5,137 bases of DNA from Peptococcaceae bacterium BRH_c23 (GTDB taxonomy: Bacteria > Bacillota_B > Desulfitobacteriia > Desulfitobacteriales > Desulfitobacteriaceae). How positions within the stretch are numbered: the stretch's first letter is position 1; each line of letters begins with the position of its first letter. Shown one piece after another: positions 1 through 4,654 of this stretch. The notes beneath the pieces are model-generated. The model was not told where the DNA came from. It made no database searches and was given only the letters and a program-made list of their open reading frames with translations. A program made the translations under genes and the position numbers. The stretch spans positions 1-5,137 of the forward strand of contig LADV01000121.1 of the NCBI GenBank assembly GCA_000961805.1, in the 5' to 3' direction.

Positions 1-1446
1 ATCTGCGGTCCATTCGGCAAATTTAATTTCCGCCACCAGTTCAGGTTCAAGCCAGGTGATCTTTTCCTTCGACCTGGGCTTGGGCGCGAGTTGGAAAGGG
101 GGCTCCCTTCTCTGTAGGCCCGCAAATTTTCCCTCCAGCTCTTTCATATCGGCTTCCCTCAGGCCGGTGCCGGCACGTCCGGCATAAACTAATTCCCCGC
201 CTGCATAGACGCCCAGAAGCAGGGAACTTACCCCGCTGGTTTTTCTATCGGAAAGCGTATATCCACCGATGACAAATTCCTGCCTTTGATCGCATTTAAG
301 TTTGATCCAGTCGCCGTTTCTAGCGCCGCTGTAGACGGAATCGGCTTTTTTGCCGACGATCCCTTCCATGCCTGCCTCACAGGCCGCGCGGAAACTTTCC
401 TTGCCGTTTCCTCTCACATGCCGGCTATAGTGGAGGTTTTGGGGGGCACCCTTCAGCAAAGCTTCAAGGGTTTCCTTCCTGTCAATCAGGCGGTGTCCCC
501 GAAGGTCCGCTCCATCCAGCGCCAGGAGATCAAAGACGATATAGGTCAGGTTTTTGGCCTGGGGATTTTTCAGATAGTTCTGCAGTGCCTGAAAATCCGT
601 CTTGCCCGCTGGGTCTGTGATGGCCATTTCGCCGTCCAGGATCATCGCCCTACCAACCGCCCATTCAACGAGGGAAGAGGCGACATCCAGGAACCGTTCC
701 GTATAATCATTGCCGTTCCTGGTGATAAGCCGGACGCTGCTGCCTTCAATATAGGCCAGTATCCTGTAACCGTCGTATTTCAACTCATAAAGCCAATCCT
801 CACCCTTAGGAGGCGTATGGACTAATTGGGCCAGCTGCACGCCGATACTGCTGAAGGGGTTGCTCGTGATCTTTTCGTCTTCCCCTTCTTCAATTTCCAT
901 CATGGTGCGTCCGGTTCTGATACTGGTGGTAAATTCAGAAATCCAGTCGGCAGTTTTGACATACTCATCTTTTTCTTTAAGTAACAGCCAATTATCCTGC
1001 TTCTCGCCAGCTTTCCCTTTCAATCGCACCAGAGCCCACTTTCCCTTAAGTCTTCTTCCGTTCAGAACAAACTTCAGCATACCTGCACGGAGTCCGTCCT
1101 CCACATCCCCATAGGGTTCCCAGTACCCTTCATCCCAGAGCATGACCACACCGCCGCCATATTCCCCTTTGGGAATCGTCCCCTCAAAGTTTCTGTATTC
1201 CAGAGGATGCTCCTCCACCCGTACGGCGAGCCTCTTGTCCCGTGTATCATAGGAAGGACCCTTGGGCACTGCCCAGCTCAATAGAGCTCCGTCCCATTCC
1301 AGGCGGAAATCGTAGTGATCTCTGCGGGCCAGATGGTGCTGGACGACATACCTCAGACCCTCTTGGGCAACTTCTGTTATCCCTTCCGGTTCCAAGGTTC
1401 TGGCAAAATTCCTTTTTTGGTTGTACTCGTTGAGTTTTGCAGTCAT
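1..1446 (-). CDS. ligD: Multifunctional DNA ligase LigD, 5' part (phosphoesterase + ATP-dependent ligase domains), truncated by window edge
   Basis: LigD seals double-strand breaks in the bacterial Ku/LigD non-homologous end-joining pathway. I translated 482 residues without a stop. Residues ~30-160 form the 3'-phosphoesterase domain; the residues matching the Pseudomonas LigD active site are all present (His38, His44, Asp46, Arg48, His80, Tyr84), within 'RDHYDFRLEWDG' and 'IPKGEYGGG'. Residues ~195-390 are the nucleotidyltransferase core: KYDGYR with the adenylated Lys223, RNG at 243-245, FDLL at 305-308, EGIVGK at 361-366 and WIKLK at 380-384. The OB-fold begins after ~390 and is cut off. 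Because no polymerase domain precedes the phosphoesterase, the order is PE-LIG, probably followed by POL off-window (inferred). The ATG at 1446 has GGAG seven bases upstream. No Ku gene is visible here. Domain assignment is secure. Confidence 0.96.
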   Translation of the reverse strand, partial: MTAKLNEYNQKRNFARTLEPEGITEVAQEGLRYVVQHHLARRDHYDFRLEWDGALLSWAVPKGPSYDTRDKRLAVRVEEHPLEYRNFEGTIPKGEYGGGVVMLWDEGYWEPYGDVEDGLRAGMLKFVLNGRRLKGKWALVRLKGKAGEKQDNWLLLKEKDEYVKTADWISEFTTSIRTGRTMMEIEEGEDEKITSNPFSSIGVQLAQLVHTPPKGEDWLYELKYDGYRILAYIEGSSVRLITRNGNDYTERFLDVASSLVEWAVGRAMILDGEMAITDPAGKTDFQALQNYLKNPQAKNLTYIVFDLLALDGADLRGHRLIDRKETLEALLKGAPQNLHYSRHVRGNGKESFRAACEAGMEGIVGKKADSVYSGARNGDWIKLKCDQRQEFVIGGYTLSDRKTSGVSSLLLGVYAGGELVYAGRAGTGLREADMKELEGKFAGLQRREPPFQLAPKPRSKEKITWLEPELVAEIKFAEWTAD

Positions 1447-1496
1447 AAAATTACTCCGGTTCCTTCTCATATATCATTGTGAAAACACCTTCGCAG

Positions 1497-1640
1497 CTAT
1501 TGTTTCCAATTGAATTGTAAGTATCCGGTCGTTTCGTATACGTTCCTGTCAATCAGATACCCTCGCAAGACGCAGTTACGCAAAACGCCGGTTGCCCATT
1601 GACGTGTTAAAATATCACTTTTTCTCTCAAAGAAAATCAT
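1497..1640 (-). pseudogene. RhuM-like protein fragment (short C-terminal piece)
   Basis: This short open stretch (47 codons from the ATG at 1640 to a TAG at 1497) contains 'RQWATGVLRNCVLRGYLID', which resembles the conserved F-R-x-W-A-T-x-V-L-K-x-Y-L-x-K-G-Y-x-I-N/D segment of RhuM-family proteins, often found in mobile or restriction islands. The frame is closed by a TAA five codons upstream (CTG TAA GCT AAT ACC GGT ATG), and an intact RhuM protein is several times longer, so this is a relic. After about residue 34 it no longer looks like the family. It lies upstream of ligD on the same strand and overlaps the region where the ligD promoter should be. The similarity is from memory of the family pattern and could be coincidental. 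Confidence 0.4.
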
Positions 1641-1823
1641 ACCGGTATTAGCTTACAGAGCATCGCAAGCATTACGCACAAATATAACGGCGGGGTTGAA
1701 TTCGAGCATGAGAGGCTTGCCTTTCATGCTTCGGTTATGTTGGGGGTTCGGTAGGCTCAATCCCTACCTCCATTGTATTCATCGTCGCTTCTCTCCCTCT
1801 TTGTCCACTTCAAAAGTCTATAA
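1641..1823. other. Gene-free stretch with two adjacent hairpins
   Basis: I see no intact gene here. Two inverted repeats stand out. The first, 1705-1730, pairs AGCATGA with TCATGCT and continues inward through a G-T wobble and AGGC/GCCT to a very small loop. The second, 1750-1768, pairs GGTAGG with CCTACC around the seven-base loop CTCAATC. Neither is followed by a T-run, so they are not good intrinsic terminators. The second resembles a tRNA T-arm (five-base stem, seven-base loop with the T-C-A-A pattern), but no acceptor partner is visible. Bases after ~1795 may still belong to the decayed glycosylase gene that becomes readable at 1824. Confidence 0.45.
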
Positions 1824-2009
1824 ATAAAACGCGGCGGCCGGGACACGGAAAAAGACATCTTCGGGCAGCCAGGCGGATATGGGACGAGACTATCTCAGAA
1901 CACCCGCGCTTCCGGCTGTCCCCAGTGCGGAGGACAGCTTGTGAAAGAGACTTATATGGGAGGGGCCATCTATTATTGTCCCTCCTGTCAGCCACCGGGG
2001 AAAGAGTAA
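1824..2009 (+). pseudogene. 3' remnant of Fpg/Nei (formamidopyrimidine-DNA glycosylase / endonuclease VIII)
   Basis: Reading forward from 1824, directly after an in-frame TAA at 1821, gives ~61 codons ending at TAA 2007-2009. They match the C-terminus of Fpg/Nei base-excision repair glycosylases: 'GGRDTEKDIFGQPGGYGT' followed by a zinc finger, CPQCGG ... YYCPSCQ, with Cys pairs at codons starting 1917/1926 and 1977/1986 (C-x2-C-x16-C-x2-C). In the family this finger contacts DNA; the catalytic N-terminal proline domain and helix-two-turns-helix are absent. The last three quarters of the remnant lies antisense to the 3' end of the downstream alkylation-repair gene. With no start, an in-frame stop and only about a fifth of the normal length, it cannot make a glycosylase. 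Confidence 0.85.
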
Positions 2010-2720
2010 ATCACGCAATTTACCAGGAAGTTTAGGTTTCACTAAAATATATTTTTTTCTTTTCTTAATACCCGCCGCAATCCAGTTGGGAGCATAAGCG
2101 GAAGTACAGCCTTTCGACACTTTCAAATCCCGGTACACCCCTAAAGTTTCACCAAGAGTGATACACCGCTCTGTAAATTGCGGATAGCGTATCCCTATTG
2201 CACACAAAGCGTGGTTCATCGCCCATTGTTTCCCTGGGGTCGCAGTTTGCAATTCAGCTTCAATTCTTGTAAGAAGCTCTTCCAACGCAGCATTCGTTAA
2301 TTTACCATCGGATACTTTATGAACAATTAGGTTCCAGCCTGCTCGTCCTAAGTTATCCTTATTCGAAGCCGACCATTCTTCCGCAAGAATATCTGCATCC
2401 TTGTGATTGCAGACAACTTCACCGACAAACTTATCAATCATATCAGAATAGGTTAATTGAGAAACCATACTCCGTGCTTCATCTAACGTCAGCTTCTTGG
2501 CATCAAACAACATACAGGCCAGCCATTGGGCGTCCGTGTTTCCACTCTGCCAAAGCTCTAATGCCAACTCATGATTTGTCCCTAATTGCTTTGCCAGTTT
2601 CCGCAGTTCCCCCAGTAAAACACCGTAAGTATTTTCGCCTGCGCCATTCTTAATATACATCTGTTTTCGTTTTTCGTTACCTAAATCGCCAAGTTTGGCG
2701 AGTATCTCGTTTTTTGTCAT
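1890..2720 (-). CDS. AlkD-like DNA alkylation repair protein (HEAT-like repeats) with an abnormal C-terminal extension
   Basis: The product belongs to the DNA alkylation repair family (AlkD-like, alpha-helical HEAT-like repeats that hold damaged DNA and remove alkylated purines). Recognisable segments are 'NTYGVLLGELRKLAKQLG' near residue 30, 'HELALELWQSGNTDAQWLA', 'GRAGWNLIVHKV' and 'GVYRDLKVSKGCTSAYAPNW' near residues 190-215. The segment matching the AlkD Trp/Asp active site reads YSDMID, so the Asp may be kept while the Trp seems absent; activity is therefore uncertain. I choose the ATG at 2720, with GGAG at 2731-2734 ten bases away; the GTG at 2727-2729 is only one base from it. Family similarity ends near residue 222 and ~54 extra residues follow, the last ~39 antisense to the Fpg/Nei zinc finger. 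A seven-A run at 2052-2058 sits exactly where similarity ends. Confidence 0.88.
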   Translation of the reverse strand: MTKNEILAKLGDLGNEKRKQMYIKNGAGENTYGVLLGELRKLAKQLGTNHELALELWQSGNTDAQWLACMLFDAKKLTLDEARSMVSQLTYSDMIDKFVGEVVCNHKDADILAEEWSASNKDNLGRAGWNLIVHKVSDGKLTNAALEELLTRIEAELQTATPGKQWAMNHALCAIGIRYPQFTERCITLGETLGVYRDLKVSKGCTSAYAPNWIAAGIKKRKKYILVKPKLPGKLRDLLFPRWLTGGTIIDGPSHISLFHKLSSALGTAGSAGVLR

Positions 2721-2806
2721 TTTTATCACACTCCTGAAGTTTACCTTTCACAGTATCACCATAAAATATCCCTAGTGTTTTCACCTTGAAATTTTAATAT
2801 ATTGGT

Positions 2807-2835
2807 ATCTTACTGCATAAAACAAAAGAAGCCAA
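2807..2835 (-). promoter_or_regulatory. Candidate sigma-A promoter for the alkylation repair gene
   Basis: On the minus strand TTGGCT (2830-2835) and TAAGAT (2807-2812) are separated by 17 bases, each matching four of six consensus positions. It would give a leader of about 80 bases before the ATG at 2720. The spacing is ideal but the hexamers are only moderate. It is divergent from the hicA promoter ~60 bases away. Confidence 0.4.
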
Positions 2836-2889
2836 TTGTAATAACCTAACATTAATACTTTTAAATTGATATGTAATTTATGCTTCAAT

Positions 2890-2939
2890 CCCTCTTTACG
2901 CACGTATTAATACGTGTTATGATGTATTCAGAAAGAGGG
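2890..2939. repeat. Inverted repeat framing the hicAB promoter
   Basis: CCCTCTTT (2890-2897) and AAAGAGGG (2932-2939) are perfect inverted copies that enclose the whole promoter and its inner palindrome. The right arm includes the purine-rich ribosome-binding site of hicA. Transcripts starting at this promoter would lack the left arm, so any RNA pairing would affect only transcripts from further upstream; otherwise it is a possible DNA-level site. Confidence 0.55.
2895..2923 (+). promoter_or_regulatory. hicAB promoter with palindromic operator in the spacer
   Basis: TTTACG (2895-2900) and TATGAT (2918-2923) are separated by exactly 17 bases, a good sigma-A promoter. The spacer contains a perfect 16-base palindrome, CACGTATTAATACGTG (2901-2916). 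HicB antitoxins usually repress their own operon by binding palindromes of this kind, and one between -35 and -10 would block RNA polymerase directly. HicB from this operon has a C-terminal ribbon-helix-helix domain that could be the binder. Sequence and position are seen; the binding is inferred. Confidence 0.78.
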
Positions 2940-2945
2940 GATAAC

Positions 2946-3128
2946 ATGAAAACCGGCGAGCTACTTAAACTGCTAAGCCAAAACAAAATAGCCTTAAAAC
3001 GCCGGGGAAAGAGACATGACATATACTACAGTCCAATTACCGGGAAGTCCTTCCCAGTACCGAGACACAAAACGGAATTAGCAGATGGAACACTAGACAG
3101 TATACTCAAGGATGCGGGGTTGAAATAA
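2946..3128 (+). CDS. hicA: HicA mRNA interferase toxin
   Basis: HicA is the toxin of the type II HicAB system; it has a double-stranded-RNA-binding-like fold and cleaves mRNA, stopping growth until HicB neutralises it. The 60-residue product is of normal family length: an N-terminal 'GELLKLLSQN' helix, then 'RRGKRHDIYYSP' containing the expected catalytic histidine His24, a 'FPVPRHKTEL' strand and the closing 'GTLDSILKDAGL' helix. An in-frame ATG exists further upstream, but the ATG at 2946 is preferred because GAGGGG sits five bases before it and the family begins at M-K-T-G-E-L. It is the first gene of the operon, with hicB 62 bases downstream. Nothing looks damaged, so it is probably functional. 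Confidence 0.94.
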   Translation: MKTGELLKLLSQNKIALKRRGKRHDIYYSPITGKSFPVPRHKTELADGTLDSILKDAGLK

Positions 3129-3133
3129 ACCCC
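3116..3133 (+). other. Hairpin spanning the hicA stop codon
   Basis: GGGGTT (3116-3121) pairs perfectly with AACCCC (3128-3133) around a six-base loop GAAATA, and the hicA TAA (3126-3128) lies at the loop and descending arm. No T-run follows, so it is not an intrinsic terminator. It might mark a processing or stability site between the toxin and antitoxin cistrons; that role is inference. Confidence 0.45.
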
Positions 3134-3190
3134 ACGTCCCAATTAATAGATATAAATGAAATATAAAAAATGAAAAGGGAGAGAACCTCA

Positions 3191-3595
3191 ATGACTAGCT
3201 ATTTATACCCAGCGATATTCACTATTGAATCCAATGGATCTTATTTTGTAAAATTTCCGGACATTGAAGGTTGCTATACTCAAGGTGATAATTTATATGA
3301 TGCTTATGAAATGGCTAAAGATGTATTATGCTTACGTCTTTATGATCTGGAAGAATCTAAGGAAATTATCCCACCACCCTCTTCACCTGATGTAATTAAA
3401 ACTGAGCATGGCTCATTTGTGACTTTAATTAGTGCTGATACCCTTGAATATCGAAAATTCAACGATAACAAAGCTATCAAAAAAACCCTTACTATCCCGC
3501 AATGGCTTAACATCATGGCGGAACGCGAAGGTTTAAACTTCTCTCAAGTTCTTCAAAGTGCCCTAAAGGATCAACTTGGCATTCATAACAATTAA
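3191..3595 (+). CDS. hicB: HicB antitoxin (RNase H-like domain plus ribbon-helix-helix)
   Basis: HicB binds and inhibits HicA and represses the operon. The 134-residue product has the degenerate RNase H-like HicB domain at residues ~5-55 ('YFVKFPDIEGCYTQGDNLYD', then 'AYEMAKDVL'), a Pro/Ser linker, and a C-terminal segment from ~95 to 134 ('KKTLTIPQWLNIMAEREG' and the following helix) with the pattern of a ribbon-helix-helix DNA-binding domain. I choose the ATG at 3191, with AGGGAGAG at 3176-3183 ahead of it; an in-frame ATG at 3170 overlaps that ribosome-binding site and adds seven residues unlike the family. It follows hicA in the usual toxin-first order and is closed by a terminator 23 bases after its stop. 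Confidence 0.93.
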   Translation: MTSYLYPAIFTIESNGSYFVKFPDIEGCYTQGDNLYDAYEMAKDVLCLRLYDLEESKEIIPPPSSPDVIKTEHGSFVTLISADTLEYRKFNDNKAIKKTLTIPQWLNIMAEREGLNFSQVLQSALKDQLGIHNN

Positions 3596-3617
3596 ATAAT
3601 CAAAATATAATAATTAC

Positions 3618-3648
3618 AAAAAAAGCAGCCTTAACCAGCTGCTTTTTA
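3618..3648 (+). terminator. Rho-independent terminator of hicAB
   Basis: A-rich left flank, GCAGC (3625-3629), an eight-base loop, GCTGC (3638-3642), then five Ts. The A and T flanks can extend the stem. Because of the A-run on the other side it could also act on the minus strand. It isolates hicAB from the following module. Confidence 0.85.
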
Positions 3649-3797
3649 TAGTCGTACGCCTTTATTACTCCTCATCATCCGATCAAGCGCATTGAGCTTA
3701 TCTGTCTCCTCATACTTAATTTTTTGAAGAGGAGGATCTACTTATAATAAACTTGAAAGTGAGGATTATGATGGAGTCTAGAGAGGGTGTCAATAAA
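3649..3797 (+). promoter_or_regulatory. Leader and candidate promoter of the second toxin-antitoxin module
   Basis: A perfect -10 box, TATAAT, lies at 3743-3748; the -35 region is only a T-run, so the promoter may need an activator or be intrinsically weak. Transcription would start near 3755. Ribosome-binding candidates are GAGG at 3761-3764 and GAGAGGG at 3781-3787. The octamer CTCCTCAT occurs twice (3668-3675 and 3706-3713), upstream of the -10, and could be an operator repeat or chance. A closed minus-strand frame of ~30 codons also runs through here (ending near 3650), but I could not identify it. Confidence 0.45.
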
Positions 3798-4232
3798 ATG
3801 TCATTAGCAATACCTAAGTTCAATATTCGAGATACAAAGAAGCACTATTCTGAACTTAACCATATCGCTCTAAAAGGAATCGAAGTAATAACATTCAATG
3901 CAAATAATGAGAACGAAATGGTATCACATATTAAAACTTCTTATCTCGATAAGCTTTTGTCCCATTTAATTTTCAAACCAGAAAAAGAGTTTGATAAAGA
4001 AATTGGAATTCATACTGTTTCTCTTCCGGAAATTGACCTTTATGGTGAAGGTCCTACGTTAGAAGCTGCTATCAATAATCTGCTTGATAGCGTTCTAGAA
4101 TTTCTTAGTATTTATGTTGAGAAACTAGATATGTTTTCAAAAGTTGAGTCTGACCAAAAACAACTATATTTGCTTAAACTTCTAAGATGTCATGGAGATA
4201 GGGATTTAATACAGAAAGAGTTAGGTTTGTAA
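3798..4232 (+). CDS. Candidate antitoxin: Phd/YefM-like N-terminus joined to a HicB-like C-terminus
   Basis: The 144-residue product probably neutralises the small protein encoded two bases downstream and represses the operon. Residues ~8-55 have the layout of a Phd/YefM antitoxin: 'FNIRDTKKHYSELNHIAL', then 'KGIEVITFNANNEN' and 'TSYLDKLLSHL', resembling the family's 'ARxxxSELLDxVxxGxPVxI' followed by a short helix. Residues ~70-107, 'TVSLPEIDLYGEGPTLEAAI' and the next helix, match the strand-turn-helix of HicB-type domains ('...LPGxxxxGxTxEEAxxN...'). The remaining ~35 residues are unassigned and may bind the toxin. I prefer the ATG at 3798 with GAGAGGG ten bases before it; ATG 3768/3771 or TTG 3753 would extend it by 9-15 residues. 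Function is inferred from weak similarity plus gene pairing. Confidence 0.7.
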   Translation: MSLAIPKFNIRDTKKHYSELNHIALKGIEVITFNANNENEMVSHIKTSYLDKLLSHLIFKPEKEFDKEIGIHTVSLPEIDLYGEGPTLEAAINNLLDSVLEFLSIYVEKLDMFSKVESDQKQLYLLKLLRCHGDRDLIQKELGL

Positions 4233-4234
4233 AA

Positions 4235-4456
4235 ATGCCTATACGATTCTGTCAGGGAGATATACGCAAACTTCTTTCACATTTCAATATGAAACCAGAA
4301 AAGGGCTCAACTATATATTTGGGAATAGGCAGAGACGGTATTTGGCGCACTTGTAAGTTTGACTACCACAAAGATAAAGATCCTGTAGCCACAGGTACTG
4401 CTAAAATAATAGCTACTTCCTTAAAATTCAATACTGTATTAGAGATGAAGGAATAA
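4235..4456 (+). CDS. Small HicA-like candidate toxin, partner of the preceding antitoxin
   Basis: This 73-residue basic protein starts two bases after the upstream stop, so the two are almost certainly co-translated. Its architecture follows HicA: an N-terminal helix ('GDIRKLLSHFNMKPEKGS'), strands with 'IYLGIGRDGIWRTCKFDYH', and a final helix beginning 'GTAKIIATSLKF', comparable with HicA 'GTLxSILKQAGL'. The HicA catalytic histidine after Gly-Ser is replaced (Gly24-Ser25-Thr26); only His16 and His45 are available. It may therefore be a diverged HicA-type RNase using His45, or something else of similar fold. No strong ribosome-binding site is seen, only AGG about nine bases ahead, consistent with coupling. 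No terminator follows. Toxin role is inferred from size, order and fold-like pattern. Confidence 0.62.
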   Translation: MPIRFCQGDIRKLLSHFNMKPEKGSTIYLGIGRDGIWRTCKFDYHKDKDPVATGTAKIIATSLKFNTVLEMKE

Positions 4457-4625
4457 GTATCTCATGCAAGGTCCATATCTTTCCTGGAAATATAACCCAT
4501 ATTTTGGGCTGAACCGGCAGTGCAAAGAAAAAGCGGACGCCGTCTTGCGTATTTTCCACACCATAAGCCGCATGATGAAGTTCCAGTATTTCTTTAGATA
4601 TGGGCATAGTCACAATTTTTTTCAC
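4428..4625 (-). pseudogene. C-terminal remnant of a sensor histidine kinase (VanS-like)
   Basis: The 65-residue frame contains 'PISKEILELHHAAYGVENTQ' and then 'DGVRFFFALPV' (4607 down to 4512). This is the end of a histidine-kinase ATPase domain, where intact proteins read 'GLGLxIxKxILExHGxxxxVEN...GxxFxFxLPV'. The dimerisation helix with its phospho-acceptor His, the N box and most of the ATP lid are missing, so it cannot be a kinase. The frame continues past the domain for ~27 residues, antisense to the end of the candidate toxin gene, before a TAG. It lies just downstream of the GGDEF gene on the same strand and may be expressed by read-through, but I judge it a relic. Confidence 0.72.
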
Positions 4626-4654
4626 TAAAGATAATAAGTCCTTGTATTTTCTTC

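Noticed and set aside
286..1433. Open frames on the plus strand at 286-825, 860-1114 and 1242-1433
   Set aside because: All lie antisense within ligD, have no family resemblance, and the minus strand carries an unmistakable ligase.
1510..1556. Possible promoter of ligD on the minus strand: TTGACA near 1550, or a sigma-G-like GTATA box
   Set aside because: TTGACA has no -10 box at proper distance, and the GTATA element lacks a good sigma-G -10 match at 18 bases, so sporulation control cannot be claimed.
1705..1768. Intrinsic terminators
   Set aside because: The hairpins are stable-looking but no T-run follows on either strand.
1741..1775. A true tRNA gene
   Set aside because: Only a T-arm-like stem is present; no anticodon arm, D-arm or matching acceptor strand is visible, and position 54 is C rather than T.
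1810..1995. Open frame on the minus strand at 1810-1995
   Set aside because: It overlaps the alkylation-gene tail and is the antisense of the Fpg/Nei zinc finger; no start signal or recognisable content.
3650..3745. Closed minus-strand frame of about 30 codons ending just before the hicB terminator, with 'KYEETDKLNALDRMMRSN'
   Set aside because: It looks protein-like and could be a relic tail, but it is too short to identify and has no start signal.
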